Assembly (NCBI GenBank): GCA_946220775.1
Contig: CAMIFC010000002.1
Coordinates: forward strand, 124,001-188,000
DNA from: an uncultured Corynebacterium sp.
GTDB taxonomy: Bacteria > Actinomycetota > Actinomycetes > Mycobacteriales > Mycobacteriaceae
Length of the DNA stretch: 64,000 nt
Direction: 5' to 3'
Positions 16,137 to 25,374 of this stretch are shown in pieces. The position numbers were made by a program, and so were the translations under genes. The notes beneath the pieces were generated by a model that did not search any database, was not told the DNA's origin, and worked only from the letters and a program-made list of their open reading frames with translations. The stretch's first letter is position 1, and every line of letters starts with the position of its first letter.

Positions 16137-19010
16137 ATGAACCAACCCGAATCTAACCAGCCTGAACCCGCGTTGTTTGACGATGCTCCATTGCCAGAAC
16201 CAATGGATGACGTACCGCCACCGCCAGAAGAAGACGCCCCGCCGGCGGGGTATGAGGAATTGCTGGCGCTGATGAATGACGGTGCCCACGGCGGCAATGC
16301 CTCCGCTAGTCCTTTCGGTCCAGTGGACTCGCAGCCGGGAAGCCTCCTTGAGGAAGACACTGGTGGGGCCGGGTGGCGTCCGGAAAATAGGGGAGACGGT
16401 GTGCACGGACGGTCTCCATTCGACCGGACGCATACTCCGCAGAACCGCGAACAACTGCTCGAGGGGCTGAACCCGCAGCAAAAGGAAGCCGTGCAGCACA
16501 CGGGAAGTCCGCTGCTGATCGTGGCGGGGGCAGGCTCGGGGAAGACGAGCGTGCTGACTCGGCGCATCGCATGGTTGCTGTCCGCAGGTGTTGCTCCGTG
16601 GCAGATCCTGGCGATTACGTTCACCAATAAGGCAGCCGCGGAAATGCGCGAGCGCGTGGCGGATCTGGTCGGTCCCGCAGCCGAACGTATGTGGGTATCC
16701 ACGTTCCACTCCATGTGTGTGCGAATGCTGAGAAGCAACGCGCACTTGGTGCCGGGGCTGAATTCTAACTTTACGATTTATGATTCCGACGATTCCAAGC
16801 GGCTCATCACCATGGTCATCAAGGACCATTCATTGGATGTTAAGGAGTTCGCACCACGTGGGGTGCTGTTCACGATCAGTAATTGGAAGAACGAACTAGT
16901 CGGACCAACCGGTGCGAAGAACGAAGCCGATGCCGATAGCAACTTCCACCGCCAAACCGTGGCGTCCTTGTACGCGGACTATCAAAAGCGCCTGCGGGCG
17001 GCGAATGCCGTGGACTTCGATGACCTGATCGGCGAAGTCGTCGGCATCTTGCGCAACAACCCAGATGTTGCCGAGCACTACCGCCGTCGGTTCCGCCATG
17101 TCCTTGTCGACGAGTACCAGGACACGAACCACGCGCAATATGTGCTGGTCTCCACGCTGGTGGGCGGGGATGGCGATGGTGGCGGTGAGCTGGCCGTCGT
17201 CGGTGATGCCGACCAGTCCATTTATGCCTTCCGTGGTGCGACAATCCGCAACATTGAAGAATTCGAACGCGACTATCCACATGCGCACACGATCGTGCTG
17301 GAACAGAACTACCGATCCACTCAGACGATTCTTTCCGCCGCGAATGCGGTGATTGACCGGAACACGGGGCGGCGTCCGAAGAAATTGTGGACGGACCTGG
17401 GCGAAGGCGAGAAGATCGCAGGCTACGTGGCAGATAACGAACATGATGAAGCGCGGTTCATCGCTAACGAGATTGACAAGCTCTCCGATGAAGGCGTGAA
17501 CTATGGCGACATCGCCATCATGTACCGCACCAACAACGCCTCCCGCGCGTTGGAGGACGTGCTCGTGCGCACTGGGCTGCCGTACAAGGTCGTCGGCGGC
17601 ACACGCTTTTATGAGCGGCGCGAGATTCGCGACATCGTCGCCTACCTGAAGGTGCTTGATAACGCGGAAGATACGGTGGCGCTGCGTCGCATCATCAACA
17701 CCCCACGTAGGGGCATTGGCGATCGCGCGTTGGCGCAGGTCACCGTGCATGCGGAAGGCCAGGGAATCAGTTTCGCCGAAGGGCTTCGGGACGCCGCTGC
17801 GGGCAAGGTCGCCCGACTATCGAGCCGCGGGAAGAACGCGATCTCGGGGTTCCTCGACATGATGGATGAGTTACGGACAACCGTGGCGAACGCGGAACTA
17901 CGGGCATCGGACGGCAGCTCGCTGGGGCTGCCGGACTTGGGTGCGATCATCGCAGCGGTGCTCGACGAGACCGGTTACAAGGCGGAATTGGAGAAATCCA
18001 ACGACCCGCAAGACGGCGCGCGGCTGGATAACCTTAACGAGCTGGTCAGCGTGGGCCACGAGTTCAGCCAGGAGGCCGCGCACCAAAAGGCATACGACGA
18101 TATGCCCGCGGGGCGCAGCAGTAACGCGGAGACTGGTGCGGCGGGATCGGTGGGCTCTGATGCGGCCGAATCGACCGTGACCTCGGAGATCACGGTGGCT
18201 GACGCAGTCGCTGACGCGATGCTTGACGAGGGTGAGGCGCCCCTCGGCAGTGTGCAAGCATTCCTGGAACGGGTGAGCCTGGTTGCCGATGCCGACCAAA
18301 TCCCTGAGGAGGAAGAAGGCCAGATCACGTTGATGACCCTCCACACGGCTAAGGGGCTCGAATTTCCCGTCGTATTCCTGACCGGCTGGGAGGATGGCCA
18401 GTTCCCACACATGCGTGCGCTGGGAGATTCGGTAGAGCTTGCTGAGGAACGCCGCCTGGCCTATGTCGGCATTACACGGGCGAAGAAGCGCCTGTACCTG
18501 ACGCGCGCTGTTACCCGATCTGGCTGGGGGACGCCAGTGAATAATCCGCCATCGAGGTTCCTCTCTGAAGTGCCCTCTGACCTGGTGGATTGGCTGCGGG
18601 AAGAACCAGACTGGGGTGGCAACTGGGGTAGTGGCGGCTATGCTGATGGGTCGAGCTTCAGCGGGGCTGGATTCAGCTCCGGTGGACGCACCTATGGCGG
18701 GGGCCGCGCTGGGTCGGGCTTTAGCGGCTCTGGTTCGCGTTCTGGCGCGTCGGGGGCCGGGTTTGGCTCCAGTGGTGGCACCTTCCGTCCGGGCAAGCCC
18801 AAGGCCAAGCCAGCGGCGCGTAGGAGCGCCTCAGGTGGCAAGGTCTTGGAGTTGGAAGTCGGAGACCGCGTCAACCACGATAAGTACGGCTTGGGCACGG
18901 TCAAGAACGTGGATGGAAGTGGAACTCACACAACGGTGATTATCGACTTCGGGTCGCAGGGCACAGTCCGGCTCATGCTCTTCGGCGGCGTGCCGATGGA
19001 AAAACTGTAG
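16137..19010 (+). CDS. pcrA: ATP-dependent DNA helicase PcrA/UvrD1
   Basis: A 957-residue SF1A helicase for repair and removal of stalled complexes. Walker A GAGSGKT lies at residues ~131-137, the DEXX box in LVDEYQDTNHAQY, motif III in GDADQSIYAFRGA, and later motifs in LMTLHTAKGLEFPVVF and AYVGITRAKKRL. The end holds a Gly/Ser-rich linker and a small Tudor-like domain (LEVGDRVNHDKYGLGTV), which in PcrA binds RNA polymerase. Odd features are an acidic, Pro-rich N-terminal extension of ~105 residues and an Ala/Ser/Asp-rich insert in domain 2B (AGRSSNAETGAAGSVGSD and onward). The order relative to chorismate mutase and the M23 peptidase matches Rv0948c-Rv0950c. Confidence 0.96.
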   Translation: MNQPESNQPEPALFDDAPLPEPMDDVPPPPEEDAPPAGYEELLALMNDGAHGGNASASPFGPVDSQPGSLLEEDTGGAGWRPENRGDGVHGRSPFDRTHTPQNREQLLEGLNPQQKEAVQHTGSPLLIVAGAGSGKTSVLTRRIAWLLSAGVAPWQILAITFTNKAAAEMRERVADLVGPAAERMWVSTFHSMCVRMLRSNAHLVPGLNSNFTIYDSDDSKRLITMVIKDHSLDVKEFAPRGVLFTISNWKNELVGPTGAKNEADADSNFHRQTVASLYADYQKRLRAANAVDFDDLIGEVVGILRNNPDVAEHYRRRFRHVLVDEYQDTNHAQYVLVSTLVGGDGDGGGELAVVGDADQSIYAFRGATIRNIEEFERDYPHAHTIVLEQNYRSTQTILSAANAVIDRNTGRRPKKLWTDLGEGEKIAGYVADNEHDEARFIANEIDKLSDEGVNYGDIAIMYRTNNASRALEDVLVRTGLPYKVVGGTRFYERREIRDIVAYLKVLDNAEDTVALRRIINTPRRGIGDRALAQVTVHAEGQGISFAEGLRDAAAGKVARLSSRGKNAISGFLDMMDELRTTVANAELRASDGSSLGLPDLGAIIAAVLDETGYKAELEKSNDPQDGARLDNLNELVSVGHEFSQEAAHQKAYDDMPAGRSSNAETGAAGSVGSDAAESTVTSEITVADAVADAMLDEGEAPLGSVQAFLERVSLVADADQIPEEEEGQITLMTLHTAKGLEFPVVFLTGWEDGQFPHMRALGDSVELAEERRLAYVGITRAKKRLYLTRAVTRSGWGTPVNNPPSRFLSEVPSDLVDWLREEPDWGGNWGSGGYADGSSFSGAGFSSGGRTYGGGRAGSGFSGSGSRSGASGAGFGSSGGTFRPGKPKAKPAARRSASGGKVLELEVGDRVNHDKYGLGTVKNVDGSGTHTTVIIDFGSQGTVRLMLFGGVPMEKL

Positions 19011-19018
19011 AGCAGGAA

Positions 19019-19063
19019 ACACTAAACCCCCTAGCCGCTCCTCGAAGGCTAGGGGTTTAGTGT
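19019..19063. terminator. Bidirectional terminator after pcrA
   Basis: A long hairpin of ACACTAAACCCCCTAGCC against GGCTAGGGGTTTAGTGT (one bulged C) with a ten-base loop, between the convergent pcrA and M23 peptidase genes. It is likely to act in both directions, though the flanking T-run is short. Confidence 0.82.
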
Positions 19064-19129
19064 GAAAACGTGCGGGTTCAGGGGAACCCGAGAAAGTGGC
19101 AGGCAACCGATTGGGCGCCTGAACACCGA

Positions 19130-19870
19130 TTAGACGTCGATGCCGAGCTCCTTGAGCCATGGGACTGGGTCAACTGGATCGCCGCCACCTGGGTGGATCT
19201 CGAAGTGCAGGTGGGAACCAGTGGAGAAGCCCTCAGAACCCATTCCAGCGATCTTCTGGCCAGCGGTCACACGGTCGCCGACGGAAACGTCCAGGGTGGA
19301 CATGTGGCCGTAAACGGTGACGTCGCCGTTATCGTGCTTAATGCGGATCCAGTTGCCATAACCCGATGCTGGACCGGAGTCGATGACGACACCGTCCTTC
19401 ACGGCGTTAATGGCGGTGCCGACAGCGTTCGCAATATCAATGCCGTAGTGGAACGTGCCCCAACGCGGGCCGAACGGGGACGTGAACGTGCCCTCGGCTG
19501 GCGTGAAAGCCTTTGGTGCGCGAGCGGCGGCGTCGGCCTCAGCGCGCTGCTTAGCGAACTCCAGTGCGGAGCTGAGCTGATCTGCCAGATCAGCGGTGTT
19601 TTCCTGGGCCTGTGGAACCTCGAGGATGCGAGGAGCTTCGAAGGAAGCGCCTTCTGCCTCCTGAGCGAGGAAGGAGGTGTCCGCCGCCAGCTGAATTGGC
19701 TCGTCAACCTGGTTCTGCACATTGCTCTGCTGGGCGCCCGCGGTAGCTCCCGCAGCGCCAGCGGTGGAGACCGCGCCGGCTGCGACTGCGACTATCGCCA
19801 CGCGACGCTTAGCGCTTGTTTCTACCTTGCGGTGAGCACCAACACGGCGAGATCGAGGAGAATTCTGCAC
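19130..19870 (-). CDS. Exported M23 family metallopeptidase (LytM type)
   Basis: A 246-residue exported protein: basic N-terminus, Ala/Gly-rich hydrophobic segment (residues 23-46, AIVAVAAGAVSTAG) as signal or anchor, a helical region (~88-120), then a LytM endopeptidase domain. The zinc ligands are His141 and Asp145 (HYGID) and His222 (HLHFE), with the active-site His189 in YGHMS, so it looks catalytically intact and should cut peptidoglycan cross-links or stems. It starts with GTG at 19870 after AAAGGG. Its position between pcrA and perM matches Rv0950c. Confidence 0.9.
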   Translation of the reverse strand: MQNSPRSRRVGAHRKVETSAKRRVAIVAVAAGAVSTAGAAGATAGAQQSNVQNQVDEPIQLAADTSFLAQEAEGASFEAPRILEVPQAQENTADLADQLSSALEFAKQRAEADAAARAPKAFTPAEGTFTSPFGPRWGTFHYGIDIANAVGTAINAVKDGVVIDSGPASGYGNWIRIKHDNGDVTVYGHMSTLDVSVGDRVTAGQKIAGMGSEGFSTGSHLHFEIHPGGGDPVDPVPWLKELGIDV

Positions 19871-20277
19871 GTTCGTTACCCTTTCAACATTGCTCTTGAG
19901 CGCTGTGTGTCCAGCTTTGGAATCAACCGACCGTTTTCGTAATCAGTTCGTTATCAACGGACGTAACCATATTGCGAAATCGCGTGATGATCAACCGAAA
20001 CCGCCAAAAAGTAACGAAAATATATCGGGAGATTTAACAACTCCTTAGGTTTTGAAGAGCAAGGTACTTTCGTTTATGCAGGTCACTGTGCCTTATGGGG
20101 GTAAGTGTGGCCAGTGTTGCCAAGAAAATTTTGTTGAACTACACCCGAATGGGGTGAGCAGAATCACGTCGTCTGTAACGAAAAGTCTCGACCTGCACGT
20201 CAGATATGAGGCAGCTGTGGCGCGGTAGGGTGCGTAAATGTGACAATTCTCCCGATCCGACAGGCACAATAGATTCT
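19871..20277. other. Divergent promoter region between M23 peptidase and perM
   Basis: Non-coding and A/T-rich for this genome. GTAAC words recur: an identical ten-base GTAACGAAAA at 20011-20020 and at 20175-20184, plus GTAAC at 19963 and its reverse at 19875. Repeated GTAAC words are a possible site for a cell-envelope regulator such as MtrA, but this is weak. The sucCD genes found here in M. tuberculosis are absent. Confidence 0.4.
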
Positions 20278-21927
20278 GTGAGTAATCAAGCAGACAACCG
20301 TCGTAACCGCCCGCGCCGTGAACCCATCACTACATCGGGGCGGCGTCCAGGGCGCACACGGGGACGCTCGTCTGCATTGCGTCGTTCAGAACAAGCGGCA
20401 GCGACAAGCTCGCGCGAACGCTTCGTTCCCGGCCAGCACGGCGACCAACCTGGGCAGCGTGCGACCAGGAAGGCAGAGGGCTCGACGAAGGCTGGCCCGC
20501 TGGGCGCGAGATGGGCAGTGTGGCGCCCACATGTGAAGAGGTTCCTACCGGCGCTGTTAATCAATCATGCGGTGACAGTGACAATCGCTATCGCCATCGC
20601 AGTGATCGTGGGCATTGCGTCGGAGTTCTCGTTCATTCCGGCGGTCATCGGCTCAGTGTGGATGCTGGCCAACGCGGCTCCGATTGCCGCTCAAGGGGTG
20701 ACGCTGGGATTCGTTCCACTCCTACCAGCGATGCTTATTGTTTATGGGCATTCGCGGCGCGTGACGAAGATCCTGGGTGACCGCATTAGCGTCCGTGGGT
20801 TGCGCGTATTTGGGGTGCTAGCGCTTGCTGTGCCTATGGTCCTGACGCTGATCGCGTGGTTAATGCTGTGGGACGCTGGCCGGGTGTTTGATATTCCCAC
20901 GCCAAACCTAGGCATGGCGCTGCTCACGACGTTGGTGGTCAATGGCGCGGCGGTGGTCGTCGGGATGCGTTCGCGCATTTGGCGCGCGCTTTTGCTGCGC
21001 CGCAACCTGCAGACATGGCCAGTCGGTGCTGTGCGATTGGCACTGAATTTCCTGGCCTGGATGTGCGTTGCTGGGCTGATGGGCATCGTGATTTATCTGG
21101 TGGCGAACTGGTCGGCGGTCAAGGCCTCCTATGACATCGCGACAGGATTCTGGGCGGGGCTGGGGCTATCTCTGATGGCTTTGGCTTATCTACCGAACAT
21201 GATGGTTGCGGCGGCCAGCATTTTGTTGGGCGGGGAATTCAACTTCGGCAACGGCGTATCCAGCGTCTTTAGCGTCACGAACGTGGAGCTGCCACCCCTG
21301 CCACTGTTGGCCGCGTTGCCAAACGAACCCATTCCGGGCGGAGAATTTCTCCTCGCGATTCCAGCGATTGTTGCTGTGGGTACCGTCTTTAGGTTTGCGC
21401 GTGGGCGTAGCTACATGGAGTCTCCCGTGCTGGTTGCCATGGGCGCCGGGATCGCTACGTTCGTCATCACTCTGATCGTCGCGTGGCTGAACAGCGGTGA
21501 GGTTGGTGTGCTGGGGTCCGCCGGGCCCGTTGCGTGGCTGACGGCTTCCGTCGCGGCGGCGTGGATCGTTCTGCCGTCGATGGTGCTGATGTGGTACTTC
21601 TCCCGTGCAGGCCAGCATGTTGTCGAAGATATTTCGGACGCCACCTCGACCACTCAGGAATCCACCAACGAGATCGAGGCTCAGGTTGATGCCGAGGATG
21701 CCGCCGCGGGGGAGGCCTACGGTGATTTCGGTGATGAGAGCGACTATGGGGCTGGCGCGCATGAGGCCGACGAGGACAACGCTGAAGAGGATGATGCCGA
21801 CCAGGATGACACCGACGGGGTAGAAAACACCGAGTCGGCGGAGGAACAAGAAGAGGTACCCGCTGACGAAGATGAAGAGGCCACCGGCGATACTGAACAG
21901 GACGACAATGAGGAAGGTAGAAAGTAA
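20278..21927 (+). CDS. perM: PerM / DUF6350 cell-division membrane protein
   Basis: A 549-residue integral membrane protein. The N-terminal ~90 residues are basic and disordered (RRNRPRREPITTSGRRPGRTRGR region), then about nine hydrophobic helices (residues ~95-420), then an extremely acidic tail of ~110 residues (runs such as EEDDADQDDTD). Family and position, directly upstream of purN and purH, match M. tuberculosis Rv0955 (PerM), which supports cell division and persistence. GTG at 20278 is taken as start; the frame is open to 20206 but that part has no similarity. The gene ends 5 bases before purN, so the three are probably co-transcribed. The exact role here is inferred. Confidence 0.82.
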   Translation: MSNQADNRRNRPRREPITTSGRRPGRTRGRSSALRRSEQAAATSSRERFVPGQHGDQPGQRATRKAEGSTKAGPLGARWAVWRPHVKRFLPALLINHAVTVTIAIAIAVIVGIASEFSFIPAVIGSVWMLANAAPIAAQGVTLGFVPLLPAMLIVYGHSRRVTKILGDRISVRGLRVFGVLALAVPMVLTLIAWLMLWDAGRVFDIPTPNLGMALLTTLVVNGAAVVVGMRSRIWRALLLRRNLQTWPVGAVRLALNFLAWMCVAGLMGIVIYLVANWSAVKASYDIATGFWAGLGLSLMALAYLPNMMVAAASILLGGEFNFGNGVSSVFSVTNVELPPLPLLAALPNEPIPGGEFLLAIPAIVAVGTVFRFARGRSYMESPVLVAMGAGIATFVITLIVAWLNSGEVGVLGSAGPVAWLTASVAAAWIVLPSMVLMWYFSRAGQHVVEDISDATSTTQESTNEIEAQVDAEDAAAGEAYGDFGDESDYGAGAHEADEDNAEEDDADQDDTDGVENTESAEEQEEVPADEDEEATGDTEQDDNEEGRK

Positions 21928-21932
21928 CCACC

Positions 21933-22571
21933 ATGAGCATTTCGACCCAACTCGGGGGTAGTGGCCACATCAAAATTGTGGCGCTGGCTTCCGGTTCCGG
22001 CACGCTCGTCCAGTCCTTGCTGGATAACCTTGACCCCAACAAGGTGGAGCTGCTCGCAGTGGGGGCGGACCGCGAGTGTGCGGCGCTGGAACGGGCTGAG
22101 CGGGCTGGCGTCCCAAAATTTACGGTGCCGTATGTGCCGCGAGAAACCGACCGCGAACAGTGGAATAACGACCTCGCCGACGCGCTGGAATCCTGGGACG
22201 CGGACCTCATCGTCTCGGCCGGATTCATGCGAATCATTGGCTCGACCGTGGTCGATCGCTTTGCCGGACGCATCATCAACACTCACCCTGCTTTGCTGCC
22301 CGCATTCCCCGGCGCTCAGGCAGTGGAAGATGCTCTGGCATACGGCGTGAAAGTCACCGGATCGACAGTTCACGTCGTTGATAGCGGAGTTGATACCGGT
22401 CCAATCGTGGCTCAAGAAGCTGTGAATATTGAGCCAGGGGATAAGGTAGAAACGTTGCACGAACGTATTAAGCATGTGGAACGCCGTGTGCTCGTCGATG
22501 TGCTGCACGCCATCGCGGATCGCGGACTCACCATCGAGGGACGAAAGGCCCAGATCAGCAGTCATGACTGA
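21933..22571 (+). CDS. purN: Phosphoribosylglycinamide formyltransferase PurN
   Basis: A 212-residue enzyme of purine synthesis that transfers formyl from 10-formyl-tetrahydrofolate to GAR. The phosphate loop is ASGSGT near residue 20, and the catalytic motif region is INTHPALLPAFPG with the later Asp in VDSGVDTGPI. It overlaps purH by 8 bases, showing translational coupling. A short N-terminal extension (MSISTQLGGSGH) precedes the conserved start of the fold. Confidence 0.95.
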   Translation: MSISTQLGGSGHIKIVALASGSGTLVQSLLDNLDPNKVELLAVGADRECAALERAERAGVPKFTVPYVPRETDREQWNNDLADALESWDADLIVSAGFMRIIGSTVVDRFAGRIINTHPALLPAFPGAQAVEDALAYGVKVTGSTVHVVDSGVDTGPIVAQEAVNIEPGDKVETLHERIKHVERRVLVDVLHAIADRGLTIEGRKAQISSHD

Positions 22572-24180
22572 ACAGTCGAATAACGCCCAAGCCAACAACC
22601 AGGAGCAGAAAGCCATCCGCCGAGCGCTGGTCAGTGTGTATGACAAGACCGGCCTGGAAGACCTGGCCAAGGGACTGCACGAAGCGGGTGTCGCGATCGT
22701 CTCGACCGGCTCCACCGCCAAGAAGATTGCCGCCGCCGGTGTGCCAGTCGTCGAGGTGGAACAGCTGACGGGATTCCCGGAGGTCCTCGAAGGCCGAGTC
22801 AAGACGCTCCACCCACGTGTGCACTCGGGCATCCTTGCCGATACTCGCAAGCAGGATCACCTGGATCAGCTCAAGGAGCTGGACATCGAGCCATTCGAGC
22901 TCGTCGTCGTGAACCTCTACCCATTCACGGAGACCGTTGCTTCTGGCGCTTCCTACGATGACACCGTCGAGCAGATCGATATCGGAGGCCCATCCATGGT
23001 GCGCGCTGCGGCGAAGAACCATGCTTCGGTGGCCGTCGTCGTGGACCCGAACAGCTACTCCGACGTGGTGTCCGCTGCGAAGTCGGGTGGCTTTACCCTC
23101 GCTCAGCGCACCGACCTGGCGATGAAGGCATTCCAGCACACGGCGTCCTACGACGTAGCGGTCGCAGGCTGGCTGACCGAGCAGGTCGCAAAGCAGGACG
23201 ACGCTGCCGACGAATTCCCAGCCTGGGCCGGGGACGTCTTCGAAAAGCACAACACCCTGCGCTACGGCGAGAATCCGCACCAGTCCGCAGCCGTGTACAC
23301 CATCCCAGGTGAAAGCGAAGGCTTGGCACAGGCCGAGCAGTTCCACGGCAAGGATATGTCCTACAACAACTACACGGACGCCGACGCCGCGTGGCGCGCC
23401 GCGTGGGACCACGAGCGCCCAGCCGTGGCGATCATCAAGCACGCCAACCCATGTGGCATCGCCGTGTCCGATGTGTCCATCGCGGAAGCTCACAAGGCTG
23501 CACACGCCTGTGACCCAATGTCCGCTTTCGGCGGCGTGATTGCCGTGAACCGTGCGGTCAGCGTTGAGATGGCTCGCCAGGTCGCGGAGATCTTCACCGA
23601 GGTCATCGTCGCGCCGGACTACGAAGACGGTGCCATCGAGGTGCTGAGCCAGAAGAAGAACATCCGCATCCTCAAGGCCGCAGCGCCGACCCGTGGGGGA
23701 GTGGAAATGCGTCAGATCTCCGGTGGCATGTTGATGCAGGAGCGCGACGTGATCGACGCGAAGGGCGACGACCCAGCAAACTGGACCCTGGCTGCAGGTG
23801 AAGCCGCAGACGAGGACACCCTGGCAGAGCTGGAGTTCGCTTGGCGTTCGGTGCGTTCCGTGAAGTCCAACGCGATCCTGCTGGCTTCCGATGGCGCGAC
23901 CGTCGGTGTGGGCATGGGGCAGGTTAACCGTGTGGACGCGGCCAAGCTAGCCGTCGAGCGCGCCAACACCCTGGCTGATAACGAAGAACGTGCGAAGGGT
24001 GCCGTTGCTGCATCCGACGCTTTCTTCCCATTCGCTGATGGCTTCGAGGTGCTGGCCAACGCCGGTGTCCGCGCCGTTGTTCAGCCAGGTGGTTCGGTTC
24101 GCGACGCCGAGGTCATTGAAGCTGCTGAAAAGGCCGGAGTGACCATGTACCTGACTGGTGAGCGCCACTTCGCCCACTAA
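22564..24180 (+). CDS. purH: Bifunctional AICAR transformylase/IMP cyclohydrolase PurH
   Basis: A 538-residue enzyme for the last two steps to IMP. The N-terminal IMP cyclohydrolase domain begins RALVSVYDKTGLEDLAKGL and includes STGSTAKKIAAAGVPV and GRVKTLHPRVHSGIL. The C-terminal AICAR transformylase domain holds NLRYGENPHQSAA-like sequence (LRYGENPHQSAAVYT), the catalytic KHANPCG and the end PGGSVRDAEVIEAA. The start ATG 22564 lies inside the end of purN. Length is normal. Confidence 0.97.
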   Translation: MTEQSNNAQANNQEQKAIRRALVSVYDKTGLEDLAKGLHEAGVAIVSTGSTAKKIAAAGVPVVEVEQLTGFPEVLEGRVKTLHPRVHSGILADTRKQDHLDQLKELDIEPFELVVVNLYPFTETVASGASYDDTVEQIDIGGPSMVRAAAKNHASVAVVVDPNSYSDVVSAAKSGGFTLAQRTDLAMKAFQHTASYDVAVAGWLTEQVAKQDDAADEFPAWAGDVFEKHNTLRYGENPHQSAAVYTIPGESEGLAQAEQFHGKDMSYNNYTDADAAWRAAWDHERPAVAIIKHANPCGIAVSDVSIAEAHKAAHACDPMSAFGGVIAVNRAVSVEMARQVAEIFTEVIVAPDYEDGAIEVLSQKKNIRILKAAAPTRGGVEMRQISGGMLMQERDVIDAKGDDPANWTLAAGEAADEDTLAELEFAWRSVRSVKSNAILLASDGATVGVGMGQVNRVDAAKLAVERANTLADNEERAKGAVAASDAFFPFADGFEVLANAGVRAVVQPGGSVRDAEVIEAAEKAGVTMYLTGERHFAH

Positions 24181-24237
24181 TTGGTGGAGCCGGCGTATCG
24201 GCTAATAAAAAGCGACACCATTGTGTTGCCCTCTCGC

Positions 24238-24251
24238 TAAAATGTTTTGCA
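24238..24251 (+). promoter_or_regulatory. -10 element of a probably leaderless gene
   Basis: TAAAAT at 24238-24243 is a good -10 hexamer and ends 7 bases before the ATG at 24251, where no ribosome site is present. This spacing puts the transcript start at the start codon. Confidence 0.5.
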
Positions 24252-25345
24252 TGAAAATGCAATTGCGAACAGGAAAACACAAGGTATCGCTTTCGCATGT
24301 GCAAGGCCCACCAACCGCGCAGCTAGGAACCGTTTCGCGGCTCATCCCGTTGCCAGAAAGTGGCCCAGAGGACGTCATCCTTGCAGATGATAGGCATCCT
24401 GGACAGGTATATCTGGGCACGCTTTACGGGGGAATCTATCGGACAAATACCGTCACGGGGCGGTCCACGTTGGTGTGTAATACAGGTGGTCGGCCGCTAG
24501 GGCTGGAACTCACGCGGAACGGGGATCTGATTATTTGTGATTCGCTGCGTGGACTGTTGCGACAACGGCTGGACACCCAAGGAAATCCAAGCGGCGACCT
24601 TGAGGAGCTCGTTACCAATGTCGCCGGTAAGCAGCTGAAGTTTTGCAGTAATGCCGCTGAAGCCCCTGATGGCTCGATTTGGTTCACTGAATCCACCGAC
24701 CGCTACCACTTTGATGAATATATGGGGTCGATTTTGGAGCACCGCGCGAGCGGAAGCCTCAACGTGTGGCACCCAGATGGTGAAACCGGCTCTGCGCAGC
24801 GGGTTCTGAGTGGCCTTTTCTTCGCTAACGGTCTGGTCATCGAGCCGAACGGCAGTGGACTCCTTTTATGTGAAACCACTGACTATGCGTTGCGCCGCGT
24901 TGCAGGTGGGGTGATGTCCGAAAAAATAGGGCAATCGCCGCGCGTCCAGGACGTGGCGACGAATCTGCCTGGTTTTCCAGACAATATGTCAACGCTCGAC
25001 TATGGGCCGAGCGGTGACGAAGCGCCCAGTGTGTGGGTGGCGTTTGCCCATCCTCGCAGTTGGCTGCTGGATTTGTTGGCGAAGCTGCCTGCCGTGTTTC
25101 GGCATGCGATTTGGAATATTCCGGACGCCATTCGCCCAGGCCCTGAACACGAAGTATGGCTCGTGAAATGCCAACTCGTGGATGGGGAGTGGAAGATTGT
25201 GGAACAAATCCGAGGAACGCACCCTGATTTTCATACCCCAACTGGAGCTGTGCGGGTAGGCGGGGAACTGGTTGTGGCAAGCAAAGACCAACCACACTTG
25301 CTGGTGATTGACCTGGATAAGATATCTGCCGATTCCGTCCAGTGA
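24251..25345 (+). CDS. SMP-30/strictosidine synthase-like beta-propeller protein
   Basis: A 364-residue soluble beta-propeller of the strictosidine synthase / APMAP-like and SMP-30 group. Family features are GPEDVILADD, GRPLGLELTRNGDLIICDS, APDGSIWFTES and the substrate-loop FANGLVIEPNGSGLLLCET. Bacterial relatives are lactonase- or arylesterase-like hydrolases, with an unknown natural substrate. The start may be ATG 24251 or ATG 24257; there is no Shine-Dalgarno, but a -10 hexamer stands 7 bases upstream, so it may be leaderless. A TetR gene follows 29 bases on and may control it. Confidence 0.75.
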   Translation: MKMQLRTGKHKVSLSHVQGPPTAQLGTVSRLIPLPESGPEDVILADDRHPGQVYLGTLYGGIYRTNTVTGRSTLVCNTGGRPLGLELTRNGDLIICDSLRGLLRQRLDTQGNPSGDLEELVTNVAGKQLKFCSNAAEAPDGSIWFTESTDRYHFDEYMGSILEHRASGSLNVWHPDGETGSAQRVLSGLFFANGLVIEPNGSGLLLCETTDYALRRVAGGVMSEKIGQSPRVQDVATNLPGFPDNMSTLDYGPSGDEAPSVWVAFAHPRSWLLDLLAKLPAVFRHAIWNIPDAIRPGPEHEVWLVKCQLVDGEWKIVEQIRGTHPDFHTPTGAVRVGGELVVASKDQPHLLVIDLDKISADSVQ

Positions 25346-25348
25346 ATC

Positions 25349-25374
25349 ACTGTTAACCGATATGGTTGAACAGT
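25349..25374. promoter_or_regulatory. Candidate TetR operator at the tetR start
   Basis: ACTGTTAACC (25349-25358) and GGTTGAACAGT (25364-25374) form a near-perfect inverted repeat (one extra G) ending right at the regulator's ATG. TATGGT at 25361-25366 may be the -10 element of the same gene. This fits autorepression. Confidence 0.55.

Noticed and set aside
24188..24210. AGCCG/CGGCT hairpin after purH considered as a terminator
   Set aside because: The stem is only five pairs and is followed by A, not T; it is too weak to call.
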